DNA from: Pseudomonas sp. GD04019
Lineage (GTDB): Bacteria; Pseudomonadota; Gammaproteobacteria; Pseudomonadales; Pseudomonadaceae
DNA length: 64,000 nucleotides
Reading direction: 5' to 3'
NCBI RefSeq assembly: GCF_029837695.1
Contig: NZ_JAOEEA010000007.1
Coordinates: 124,001-188,000, forward strand
Part shown: piece by piece, positions 48,348-55,800 of the stretch
Position numbering within the stretch: position 1 is the stretch's first letter
How the letters are laid out: every line of letters starts with the position of its first letter
The notes under the pieces: model-generated
What the model saw: the letters and a program-made list of their open reading frames with translations, nothing else
The model's database searches: none
What the model was told of the DNA's origin: nothing
Translations under genes and position numbers: made by a program

Positions 48348-48497
48348 ATGAAGCAAGCCATGCAACTCCCCGAAACCCAGCGCCAACGTTGCGAAGTGTG
48401 GACCCGGGTCATGGGCTATCACCGCCCGGTCTCCGCCTTCAATCCCGGCAAGCAGTCCGAGCATCGCGAGCGCCAGCATTTCTGCGAACCGCGATAG
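48348..48497 (+). CDS. Separate 49-residue glycyl-radical segment of class III ribonucleotide reductase
   Basis: A small gene 27 bases after nrdD with its own AAGGAG ribosome site 7 bases before the ATG. The protein has RCEVWTRVMGYHRPVSAFNP followed by GKQSEHRERQHF, which is the C-terminal glycyl-radical loop of NrdD (R-V-x-G-Y, radical glycine Gly23) plus the upstream Cys15. In ordinary NrdD this loop is fused to the large chain. By analogy with the free glycyl-radical spare part GrcA (YfiD) of pyruvate formate-lyase, it could dock into NrdD and be activated by NrdG, which is encoded 51 bases downstream. It is too short for most gene finders. Confidence 0.85.
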   Translation: MKQAMQLPETQRQRCEVWTRVMGYHRPVSAFNPGKQSEHRERQHFCEPR

Positions 48498-48548
48498 TCG
48501 CCACCACCCGCCCGGCGCCGCCGGGCGGGACCCAGCCAGGAGCGCGTG

Positions 48549-49286
48549 ATGAGTTCGATCTATTGCCAGGCGGATCACCGCCGGCGCGAGTTCTCGCTGA
48601 GAGTCGGCGGGTTGCTGCCGCTGACCACCATCGACTACCCCGACCACCTGGCCTGCGTGCTGTTCTGCCAGGGCTGCGCCTGGCGCTGCAGCTACTGCCA
48701 CAATCCCGAGCTGATCAGGGCGCAGAGCAGCGCCTCCGCTGTCAGCTGGCAGGAGATCATGACTTTCCTGCGGCGTCGCCGCGGTCTGCTCGATGCCGTG
48801 GTATTCAGCGGTGGCGAGGCCACCCTGCAGCCGGCCCTGCCGGCCGCCATGCGCAAGGTGCGGGACATGGGCTTCAAGGTCGGCCTGCACAGTGCGGGCA
48901 TCAAGCCCAACCTGCTGCGTCGGGTGCTGCCGCTGTGCGACTGGGTCGGCTTCGACGTCAAGGCGCTGGAGGAAGATGTGCAGCTGATTACCGGCGTGCC
49001 TGGCAGCGGCCAGGCCAACTGGGACAGCCTGGAGTTGCTGCTCGACAGCGGTGTGGACTTCGAGTGCCGCACCACCGTGCACTGGCAGCTGTTCGACTGC
49101 CAGCGCCTGCAACGCCTCACCGAACGCCTGGCCACGCTGGGAGTCAAGCGCTTCGCCGTGCAGCTGGCGCGCCCCGAGCGGATGCTGGACGAGCATCTCG
49201 GCCCCGCCGCGACACCTGCCGAGGCCGCGGAGCTATGGCCCTATCTGCGCCAGCTGTTCAGCCACTTCGAGCTGCGCCAGGCCTGA
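48549..49286 (+). CDS. nrdG: Anaerobic ribonucleotide reductase activating protein NrdG
   Basis: Radical SAM activase that installs the glycyl radical on class III reductase. It has 245 residues from the ATG 6 bases after AGGAG (a GTG three bases earlier is too close to the ribosome site). The cluster motif CxxxCxxC is Cys43, Cys47 and Cys50 (QGCAWRCSYCHNPEL). The SAM-binding strand is DAVVFSGGEATLQPALP. It belongs to the longer PflA-like NrdG1 form. The operon is nrdD, glycyl-radical gene, nrdG. Confidence 0.94.
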   Translation: MSSIYCQADHRRREFSLRVGGLLPLTTIDYPDHLACVLFCQGCAWRCSYCHNPELIRAQSSASAVSWQEIMTFLRRRRGLLDAVVFSGGEATLQPALPAAMRKVRDMGFKVGLHSAGIKPNLLRRVLPLCDWVGFDVKALEEDVQLITGVPGSGQANWDSLELLLDSGVDFECRTTVHWQLFDCQRLQRLTERLATLGVKRFAVQLARPERMLDEHLGPAATPAEAAELWPYLRQLFSHFELRQA

Positions 49287-49330
49287 CGATCCTCGGTTGC
49301 CCCCCGGTAGTCCTTTCGCGCAAAAGCCTG

Positions 49331-50698
49331 TTACCAGCCCCAGAACTGCAGCCACCAGCAGTAGCCCAGCAGGGCATTGCTCAGCAGCAGCGCCAGCAGC
49401 GGGAATGCGCGCTGATGCGGCGTTAGCCGCTGGCAGACGCGCCAGCCGAGCCATAGGCTCCAGGCGATGGCGCTCAGCAACAGCAGGGCGCGGCCGGCAG
49501 GTACCCAGGTCAGAGCCAGGCCCTCGTAGCGCAGCAGCTTCACCGTGGTGGAGGAGAGCCCGAGAAACAGGCCGGCGGCCCCGGTGGGCACCAGGCACAG
49601 CAGCAGATGCTGGGCGAACGCCGCCGACTGCCCAGCCATGCGGCAGCCGCCCCGGACCAGCAGTTGGATGGTGCCACCGAGCAGTAGTGCGGAGCCGCCC
49701 AGGTACAGGCAGATGGCGAGGCCATCGAGCCAGCTGAAGGCATCGTTGACTTGCGGGTAGTGGGTCAGCAGCCACCAGGGCGCCGAGGCCTGCAGCGACC
49801 AGAGCTGGTCGTGGCGCACCAGCCATTCGGCCATGGTCTGTTTTAGCGCGATGAACCAGGGGCTGATGGTCCACTGGAAGGCGCCCACGGCCAGGCCGAT
49901 GACACCGTAGAGCAGCAGGCGCGTCTCCCAGGGGCTGCCTTCAGCGCCGCCGAGTTCCACTATCTCCGCGTTGCTCGAGCGGGCGATCAGGCGCACGGCA
50001 TCACGCTGGCCGCTGCAGCGACCGCAGGCGTGGCAAGCCGAGGCGCCGCGCATGCGGCGGATATCCAGGAGCGGGGCGCAATTGGGCGGCGGGAGATGGG
50101 GTGGCGGGTTGGCTTGCCAGCGCTGTTCATTCACCTGGAAATGAATCGGGGCCAGCTTCGCCAGCAGGGCGAATACCCCACTCACCGGGCACAGGTAGCG
50201 GCACCAGACCCGCTTGCCGCGGCCGTAGAGAAAACCCACCAGCATGGCGGCCAGCGTTGAGCCGCCGAGGATCAGCAGCGCCGCCTGGGCGTAGTCGTAG
50301 ACGCTGATCAGTTGGCCATACAGGGTGGTCAGCAGGAAGCCGACAGTGGGCCAGCCGGCCCAGCGCATCCAGCGCGGTGCACCGCGTCCCAGGCCACGCT
50401 GGCTGGCCCATTCGCTGAGGGCGCCCTCCGGGCAGAACAGGCCGCACCAGACGCGCCCAAACAGCACCACCGAGAGCAGCACGAAAGGCCACCAGATCCC
50501 CCAGAAGACGAACTGGGCCAGCAGCGTCAGATTGTCCAGGATGCGCGCCTGGTTGTCCGGCAGGGGCAACCAGGCAGGCAGGACCAGCAACAGCGCATAG
50601 AACAGCACCACCGCCCATTGCAGCCGACGGATAAACGCGGCGTGCCGGCGCATGCCATCGCCCAGGGCGCCGAGCCGGCTGTTCAGCGCCGCTTTCAT
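49331..50698 (-). CDS. ftrD: Polyferredoxin-like membrane protein FtrD
   Basis: Inner-membrane iron-sulfur protein of the NapH/NosR/polyferredoxin type, matching FtrD of the FtrABCD ferrous-iron importer described in Bordetella and Brucella. It has 455 residues with about 8 helices. Cysteine motifs on the cytoplasmic side are WCGLFCPEGALSEW, WCRYLCPVSGVFALL and SACHACGRCSG. The start overlaps the ftrC stop as ATGA. It would take electrons from the cytoplasm side to complete the iron oxidation/uptake cycle; that direction is inferred from the literature on Ftr. Confidence 0.85.
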   Translation of the reverse strand: MKAALNSRLGALGDGMRRHAAFIRRLQWAVVLFYALLLVLPAWLPLPDNQARILDNLTLLAQFVFWGIWWPFVLLSVVLFGRVWCGLFCPEGALSEWASQRGLGRGAPRWMRWAGWPTVGFLLTTLYGQLISVYDYAQAALLILGGSTLAAMLVGFLYGRGKRVWCRYLCPVSGVFALLAKLAPIHFQVNEQRWQANPPPHLPPPNCAPLLDIRRMRGASACHACGRCSGQRDAVRLIARSSNAEIVELGGAEGSPWETRLLLYGVIGLAVGAFQWTISPWFIALKQTMAEWLVRHDQLWSLQASAPWWLLTHYPQVNDAFSWLDGLAICLYLGGSALLLGGTIQLLVRGGCRMAGQSAAFAQHLLLCLVPTGAAGLFLGLSSTTVKLLRYEGLALTWVPAGRALLLLSAIAWSLWLGWRVCQRLTPHQRAFPLLALLLSNALLGYCWWLQFWGW

Positions 50699-51549
50699 AT
50701 GCCGCTCCGAGAAACCTCCCGCCGGGCCTGCCGACGGCCGCGGCGCCAGCCGTATGCGACGATCCAGAAGCAGGCCAGCAGCATCGTCGCCATCGCGGAG
50801 GGCATGGCGCGATAGCCGGTCAAACCCGCCAGGGCCGAGCCGAGCCGCGAGCCATCGTCCAGCCAGGCCGAGCTGTCCCAGAGCGGATCGCCGAGCCAGG
50901 CATACAGCCATTCCGGAAGCTCCAGCCCCATCAGCTGTCCCGTCGCGCGATCGAGCGCGTTCATCAGCATGGCGCCGCCCAGGGCGATCAGCACCAGCTC
51001 GCTGATGGCGAAGAAGCGCCGCCAGTCCAGCAGATAGCTGCCCGCTTGCAGCAGGGCGAAGCTCAGCCCTCCCAGCAACAGGCCGAGCAGCGCCCCGAGC
51101 AGCATCGCCGAGGGACCGGTGGTGCCGCTGGAGCCATAGAGGAAGATGGCGATCTCACTGCCCTCGCGGGCCACGGCGAGGGCCGCGAGCAGGACGAGCC
51201 CGCCTTGCCGGCCATGGCTCAGTGCCTGTTCGGCACGCGTCTCCAGGTCGCTGCGCAGCCAGCGGCCGTTGCGCCGCATCCACATGACCATCTGCAGGAT
51301 CAGCACGCTGGCCACGGCGCTCATGGCCGCCTGGAACCATTCACCGGCGGGCCCGCTCATCCAGTTGCCCGCCAATACCATCAGCGTCGCCAGCAGCGCG
51401 GCCAGCGCACCGCCACCGAGCACCCCCAGCCATAGCAGGCGCAGGTGCTCGCGCCCATCGGGCTGGCGCTTCAGCCAGGCATACAGCAAGCCGATGACCA
51501 GTAGTGCCTCGACGCTTTCGCGCCAGACGATCAGCAAAGCCTGTTCCAT
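50695..51549 (-). CDS. ftrC: FTR1-family iron permease FtrC
   Basis: Inner-membrane iron permease of the FTR1/EfeU family. It has 284 residues and seven hydrophobic segments. Both iron-binding REXXE motifs are present: RESVE (10-14) and REGSE (128-132). The C-terminal tail is Arg-rich. It is the third gene of the ftrABCD operon; ftrB ends 9 bases before it and ftrD overlaps its stop. Confidence 0.94.
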   Translation of the reverse strand: MEQALLIVWRESVEALLVIGLLYAWLKRQPDGREHLRLLWLGVLGGGALAALLATLMVLAGNWMSGPAGEWFQAAMSAVASVLILQMVMWMRRNGRWLRSDLETRAEQALSHGRQGGLVLLAALAVAREGSEIAIFLYGSSGTTGPSAMLLGALLGLLLGGLSFALLQAGSYLLDWRRFFAISELVLIALGGAMLMNALDRATGQLMGLELPEWLYAWLGDPLWDSSAWLDDGSRLGSALAGLTGYRAMPSAMATMLLACFWIVAYGWRRGRRQARREVSRSGI

Positions 51550-51558
51550 AACTACTCC

Positions 51559-51879
51559 CTACTGCGCCTCGATGTAGCCACCCGGCAGATCGAGATGGAA
51601 TTCGTCGAAGAAGGCATAGCGCCCGGGCTTGAGCGGGTGGATCACCACGAAGGAGGTGACGCCGGGGCTCAGCACCTTTTCCACGCGCAGTGGCAGGCTC
51701 TCGAATTCAATCGGTCCCTGGCCGACATTGCGCACAATGATCTTGAAGCGCTGCCCTGCGGGAACGGTCAGGTTGGGCGGGGTGAAGTGCCCGTCCTCGA
51801 TTGCCAGTTCGTAGGTGGGCAGCGGGCCGCCCCAGGCCGGCAGTGCCAGCAGGAGGAGGAGGGGAAGGACGCTTTTCAT
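51559..51879 (-). CDS. ftrB: Periplasmic cupredoxin-like protein FtrB
   Basis: Exported protein of 106 residues from the ATG after GGGAGATCC. Signal peptide ends near residue 18 (LLLLALPAWGGPLP). The rest is a small cupredoxin-like beta domain: YELAIEDGHFTPPNLTVPAG, FKIIVRNVGQGPIEFESLPL and HPLKPGRYAFFDEFHLDLPG. Classical His-Cys-His-Met copper ligands are not all present, as in other Ftr/EfeO-like cupredoxins, so the metal site is uncertain. In the Ftr model it oxidises Fe(II) held by FtrA before uptake by FtrC. Confidence 0.85.
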   Translation of the reverse strand: MKSVLPLLLLLALPAWGGPLPTYELAIEDGHFTPPNLTVPAGQRFKIIVRNVGQGPIEFESLPLRVEKVLSPGVTSFVVIHPLKPGRYAFFDEFHLDLPGGYIEAQ

Positions 51880-51924
51880 GGGATCTCCCGCCAAGGGCGC
51901 GCCCGGGAGCGCGCCGATTCTGCC

Positions 51925-52455
51925 TCAGTAGCCGCCCTTCTTGCCGATACCGGCGAAGGTGAAGCCGTACTTGAGCTCGCAGGGCTCGAACCAGACCGCT
52001 ACGCCGGTCTCCTTGTCGGTGTGGCGGCCGAAGGCATGGTGGCCGCCGGGCGGTGCCACTCGGTAGGTCAGCTGGTATTGGCCAGGGCCGTCCAGCTTGA
52101 GGTTGTCACCGTAATGGGGGCCGTCGCTGGCGACCATGGCATGGAAGTCGCCCTGGAGCACCTTGTCGCTACCCACGCGCTGCAGGGTATAGGCAATGGA
52201 GAGATAGGGAACGAAACTGCCCTCCTGGAAGCCATGGCGATTGTTTTCCAAGGCGCTGATGTCCGCCTCCATGTGCACATCGGACTCGGCCGCCGGGCGC
52301 ATCATGCCGGGTGGGTCCATCTCGATGGGCTGCAGGTATACCGCAGCGACTTCCATGCCGGCGCATTGTTGCGGTTCGCCAATCGGATATTCCTTGGCCA
52401 TGGCGGTGCCGGTGGCGAGGAGGGCGCAGAGAGGGAATAGGGTCAAGGGCTTCAT
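51925..52455 (-). CDS. ftrA: Periplasmic iron-binding protein FtrA (P19/Tp34 type)
   Basis: Periplasmic protein of 176 residues from the ATG preceded by TGGAGCCC. Signal peptide ends near residue 20 (ALLATGTAMAKEYP). Metal-binding positions of the P19/Tp34 family are visible: CAGMEVAAVYLQPIEM with Glu and Met ligands, SDVHMEADISALENN with His and Met, VPYLSIAYTLQR and APPGGHHAFGRHTD (His-rich strand). It is the first gene of ftrABCD. A Fur box lies 50 bases upstream between it and the divergent small gene. Confidence 0.9.
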   Translation of the reverse strand: MKPLTLFPLCALLATGTAMAKEYPIGEPQQCAGMEVAAVYLQPIEMDPPGMMRPAAESDVHMEADISALENNRHGFQEGSFVPYLSIAYTLQRVGSDKVLQGDFHAMVASDGPHYGDNLKLDGPGQYQLTYRVAPPGGHHAFGRHTDKETGVAVWFEPCELKYGFTFAGIGKKGGY

Positions 52456-52501
52456 AAAGGGCTCCAGTTGAGGTTCTGGAGCCAGCCTATGAGGCTCAAA
52501 G

Positions 52502-52525
52502 GCAATCAATAATGATTCTCGTCAA
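52502..52525. promoter_or_regulatory. Fur box between ftrA and the divergent small gene
   Basis: AATAATGATTCTCGTCAATT (52508-52527 approximately) resembles the Pseudomonas Fur consensus AATAATGATTCTCATTT. Against the classic 19-mer the match is about 12 of 19. Iron repression of ftrABCD and perhaps of the gene at 52567 is therefore likely. Confidence 0.7.
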
Positions 52526-52566
52526 TTTCTTCCGACGCCGTGGAGGTACCGCCAAGGAGGTATGGA

Positions 52567-52887
52567 ATGGCCTCGGCCGTTGCTGGATCTTGGCCCGCGA
52601 CAATTCTCCTTCGGAGCCTCGCAGTGAAAGACCAGGAACAGCTTTCGGCCACTCTGTTGCTGATGCATCAGAACCAGGTGGTTCTCGCCGAATCGGTACA
52701 ACTGCTTTCCGCGTGGTTTCTGCGCAGCGGCCTGACCGAGGTCGCCACCAGGCTGCAACCGATGATGGAGCAGGTCATGGCCAACTGTGTTTGGCTCGAT
52801 CGGGCTCTGGGTGATGACATTGAGCGATACGACCGCCGTCTACGGAGCGAGACCCTGGGCCAGATCGTAAGCGGCTCGCATCGCTGA
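52567..52887 (+). CDS. Small helical hypothetical protein divergent from ftrA
   Basis: I do not recognise this gene. The ATG at 52567 follows AAGGAGG by 6 bases and gives 106 residues; a GTG at 52624 with its own GGAG would give 87. It is predicted to be helical (SATLLLMHQNQVVLAESVQL, TEVATRLQPMMEQVMANCVW) and charged at the C-terminus (DDIERYDRRLRSETLG). The first 25 residues are weakly hydrophobic and not a clear signal peptide. It shares a Fur box with ftrA, so iron starvation may induce it. Codon use is like its neighbours but less biased. Confidence 0.58.
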   Translation: MASAVAGSWPATILLRSLAVKDQEQLSATLLLMHQNQVVLAESVQLLSAWFLRSGLTEVATRLQPMMEQVMANCVWLDRALGDDIERYDRRLRSETLGQIVSGSHR

Positions 52888-52894
52888 TGAAATT

Positions 52895-52913
52895 GCTGCC
52901 TAACGAAGGCAGC
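52895..52913. terminator. Hairpin downstream of the small Fur-linked gene
   Basis: A perfect 7-bp stem, GCTGCCT / AGGCAGC, with a 5-base AACGA loop, 7 bases after the stop codon. No T run follows, so it is a weak terminator candidate. From 52914 to 53148 I see no gene or other clear feature. Confidence 0.4.
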
Positions 52914-53148
52914 TAACCGAGACGGTGCCGGGTCGAGGCCGACCAATTTTGATACGGCTCGGTAGGTTCGGCTGAGTAGTCGAGTGTCTGACTCCGCGTT
53001 TTCCACACCTGGAGCCCACGATTTCTTGCACGGCAACTGGCGGTGGAAATCATGGAGTATTCCTGGATTTTGGGGCGGTTGTAGCGGTTTCCGGTCGACA
53101 GGGTAGCCATGATCGGCTGGCCGGAGTTCTCTCCGGCCAGCCGGCGCC

Positions 53149-54660
53149 TCAGTAGCGCAGCTTGGCGCTCCAGTCGTCGTACACGGCCGGCTGTTTCAGC
53201 TGCACGCGGAATTGCTCGGCCTCGGCCGGGTTGCCGGTCCACAGGTACAGGTGGTCTTTCCAGCTACCGGAGGTCCAGCGCAGCAGGTAGTAGTCGCTAC
53301 CGCGCACGGTGTCGCGATCGAGCAGGCGTACCAGGTCGCCGTCGGCGAGGCAGCCGCTGGGCTTGTTCGGTAGCTCGATGCGCAGCTGGTTGGAGGAGTC
53401 GCCGGCCTTGGGGTAGTAGGCGTAGTTACCGCCGCCACCGCCCAGCCACCAGTTCAGCCAATGGCCGCGATGGCGCACGGATTCGATCTCCAGGTAGTCG
53501 CCGCTGCGGATGCAGAAGCTCACCGGGTAGTGCCAGTTGCGCAGGCTGAACAGGCTCTCCGGCTCATGGCCTTCGCCACTCACCCGTAGCCAGTCGGTGG
53601 CCTTGCTGGCGCCCGCGCGTAGGGTCTTGCCGTTGCTCTGGCTACGCAGGGTCACCTGGCCGTAGCGGTTCTCGCGTGGTTTGGCCGCGCGGGTTGGGGT
53701 GCTGGCGTCGGCGCGGGTGAAGGCAGCGACCGGCGAGTGATCGGAATAGTCCTGGAACTGCCAGGTGGCGCCGGCCTGGGTCACGCTCCAGCGCGGTGAC
53801 GGGGTGTCCAGCGCCTGGTTGTGCCAGTAGCTTGGCTGGCCGTGGTGGCGCGAGACGAAGATGTAATCCAGGTATTCGGGCGCGTGGTTGGGGTACTGGT
53901 AGCTGGCGATGCCGTTGCGCCGGGTGTCGAAGCTGGTATCGCTACCGGCGAAGCTGTCCGGAGCCTTTACCTGCAGGCGTTCGAGCAGGTCGCTGTACTC
54001 GGCGCTGTCGCGGATCACGTTGAAGTCGCCACCGATGAACAGCACTTCGTCCGGCGCGATGCCCTTGTTCTCGATAAAGGTGCGCATCTCGTCGAACTGG
54101 CTGGCGCGCACAGCCGTGCCCTTGCCATCGGGGCAGCCGGTGTCGGCGGCCTGGGCGTGGGTGCCGATCACGTGCAGCGGCTGACCATTGCGGTCGAGCC
54201 TGGCGTAGACGAAGCCCTTGTTGGAGAAGTAGTCGGCGCCGCAGCCCTGGGCATAGACGTACTGTACGCGCTCGACAATCGGCCAGCGGCTGACGATGGC
54301 CACGCCACCGTCTTCCGGCGTGGTGTCGGAGTATGCGCCGAGGGTGGCATCCCAGCCGCTGCGCGAGCGGCCGAGGATGGGCGTCTGGTGCGGGTATTCG
54401 TTCTTCAAACCGTCCAGCAGGATGGCGGCCGCCGGGTTATCGAACAGCTCGTTGAGGATCACCGCGTCCTGGCCCTTCATGTAGTCGGCCTGAGCAATCA
54501 ACCTGGCACGGGTCTCCTGGCCCCAGCCGGGCTTGAGCGTGCTGGGCAGGAAAAACACGTTATGCGCCAGCAGTTTGTACTGGTCGCTGGTGGCCGCGGT
54601 GGCGGGTGTGACGAAGGGGAGTAGGGCGAGGGTACAGCAGGCGAGCGTGGTGAACTTCAT
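53149..54660 (-). CDS. Secreted sphingomyelinase C-like phosphodiesterase
   Basis: Exported enzyme of 503 residues from the ATG at 54658-54660; a signal peptide ends near residue 23 (TLALLPFVTPATAA). Residues 28-315 form a DNase I-like phosphodiesterase domain of the bacterial neutral sphingomyelinase/beta-toxin family. It has LLAHNVFFLPSTL, ILNELFDNP (metal Glu), LFIGGDFNVIRDSAEY, EYLDYIFVSRHH and the catalytic DHSPVAAF. The C-terminal 170 residues are beta-rich and Trp/Gly-rich (SGDYLEIESVRHRGHWLNWW), perhaps a membrane- or carbohydrate-binding part. Substrates would be sphingomyelin or related lipids; haemolytic activity is possible. It is a single gene with its own promoter region. Confidence 0.88.
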   Translation of the reverse strand: MKFTTLACCTLALLPFVTPATAATSDQYKLLAHNVFFLPSTLKPGWGQETRARLIAQADYMKGQDAVILNELFDNPAAAILLDGLKNEYPHQTPILGRSRSGWDATLGAYSDTTPEDGGVAIVSRWPIVERVQYVYAQGCGADYFSNKGFVYARLDRNGQPLHVIGTHAQAADTGCPDGKGTAVRASQFDEMRTFIENKGIAPDEVLFIGGDFNVIRDSAEYSDLLERLQVKAPDSFAGSDTSFDTRRNGIASYQYPNHAPEYLDYIFVSRHHGQPSYWHNQALDTPSPRWSVTQAGATWQFQDYSDHSPVAAFTRADASTPTRAAKPRENRYGQVTLRSQSNGKTLRAGASKATDWLRVSGEGHEPESLFSLRNWHYPVSFCIRSGDYLEIESVRHRGHWLNWWLGGGGGNYAYYPKAGDSSNQLRIELPNKPSGCLADGDLVRLLDRDTVRGSDYYLLRWTSGSWKDHLYLWTGNPAEAEQFRVQLKQPAVYDDWSAKLRY

Positions 54661-54892
54661 CCTGAAGGGCTCCTGTGGCCTTTGCGGCCTCTTGTTGGTG
54701 GCGTTCCTGAATCTGGAATAGACCAGGCGCCTGAAGAATCCTGGAGCACTGTTACAGTTTTGCAAGGTGAGCGCGGGGTGCCCATGACAGAGCTGTTGCA
54801 ATAAGCAGGATGGCTGGACTAGGCCAAATTTCGTGTCACCCGGGCTTCGCGGGCCGCACCGGACCAGCTATAACGCAGGCCTTTCCTATCGC

Positions 54893-55366
54893 GTGAACTA
54901 CGCCGTGCTCGACTATTCCGCCTACCTCGGCCTGTTTCTCTCCGCCTTCGGTGCCGCCAGCCTGCTGCCTCTGCAGTCCGAGGCCGTGCTGGTCGGCCTG
55001 CTGCTGGGCGGCGAGCAGCAGGTGGCCGCGCTGCTGGCGGTGGCCAGCCTCGGCAATGTGCTGGGCTCGGTGTTGAATGCGGCGCTGGGACGGGGCATCG
55101 AGCGCTTCCATGGGCGTCGCTGGTTCCCGGTTAGCGAGGCGCGCCTGGATCGGGCCAAGGCCACCTATCGCCGCTACGGGCGCTGGTCGCTGCTGCTGAG
55201 TTGGGTGCCGATCATCGGCGACCCGCTGACCCTGGTGGCCGGGGTGATGCGCGAGCCCTGGTGGAGCTTCTTGCTGCTGGTGAGCCTGGCCAAGACCGGC
55301 CGCTACTTGGTGCTGGCGGCCATCACCCTGGGTTGGACCGCATCCGGTTCTCCTGGCTGGGGCTGA
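54893..55366 (+). CDS. YqaA-like small membrane protein (SNARE-associated/DedA-related)
   Basis: Inner-membrane protein of the YqaA type, related to the DedA/VTT superfamily. The chain has about five hydrophobic segments: YSAYLGLFLSAFGAASLLPL with QSEAVLVGLLLGG, NVLGSVLNAALGRG, RYGRWSLLLSWVPIIGDPLT, VAGVMREPWWSFLLLVSLAK and RYLVLAAITLGW. These match E. coli YqaA block by block. The start is uncertain: GTG at 54893 (157 residues) or 54905 fit the family length, neither with a good ribosome site; an in-frame GTG at 54833 would add 20 unlike residues. Function is unknown, perhaps lipid movement. Confidence 0.82.
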   Translation: MNYAVLDYSAYLGLFLSAFGAASLLPLQSEAVLVGLLLGGEQQVAALLAVASLGNVLGSVLNAALGRGIERFHGRRWFPVSEARLDRAKATYRRYGRWSLLLSWVPIIGDPLTLVAGVMREPWWSFLLLVSLAKTGRYLVLAAITLGWTASGSPGWG

Positions 55367-55375
55367 GGACCGAGA

Positions 55376-55654
55376 TCACTCGCGGTAGAACACCTGGATC
55401 AGGTGGTAGCCGAACTGGGTCTTCACCGGGCCATGCACCTCGCGCAGCGGCTTCTTGAAGATCACCTGGTCCACGGCGCGGACCATCTGCCCCGGGCGCA
55501 CTTCGCCCAGGTCGCCACCTTTCTTGCTGGAGGGGCAGGTGGAGTACTTCTTCGCCAGCACGTCGAAGGCCTCGCCGGCGGCGATGCGTTTCTTCAATGC
55601 CGCCGCTTCCGCCTCGGTCTTTACCAGGATATGGCGGGCCATTGCCTTGGGCAT
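55376..55654 (-). CDS. ppiC: Small parvulin peptidyl-prolyl isomerase
   Basis: Cytoplasmic single-domain parvulin (PpiC/Par10 type) that isomerises prolyl bonds. It has 92 residues from the ATG 8 bases after GAGG. The full set of family motifs is present: ARHILVKTEAEAAALKKRIA, VLAKKYSTCPSSKKGGDLGE, GQMVRAVDQVIF and VKTQFGYHLIQVFYRE. The gene converges on the YqaA-like gene with 9 bases between stops and is divergent from the pilU-like gene. Confidence 0.94.
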   Translation of the reverse strand: MPKAMARHILVKTEAEAAALKKRIAAGEAFDVLAKKYSTCPSSKKGGDLGEVRPGQMVRAVDQVIFKKPLREVHGPVKTQFGYHLIQVFYRE

Positions 55655-55800
55655 GATCGGTTCCTCAATTTGCAAGGCGGCTATTGTGCCAGCATTCCTT
55701 GCGCCATCAGAATGGCGTCATTTTTTAGGCTGCTATTGGCCGGAAACGCGGGCCGACTTGGCCTAACTTGATTACTCCACACCGATGGAAGCGCGCCCCC

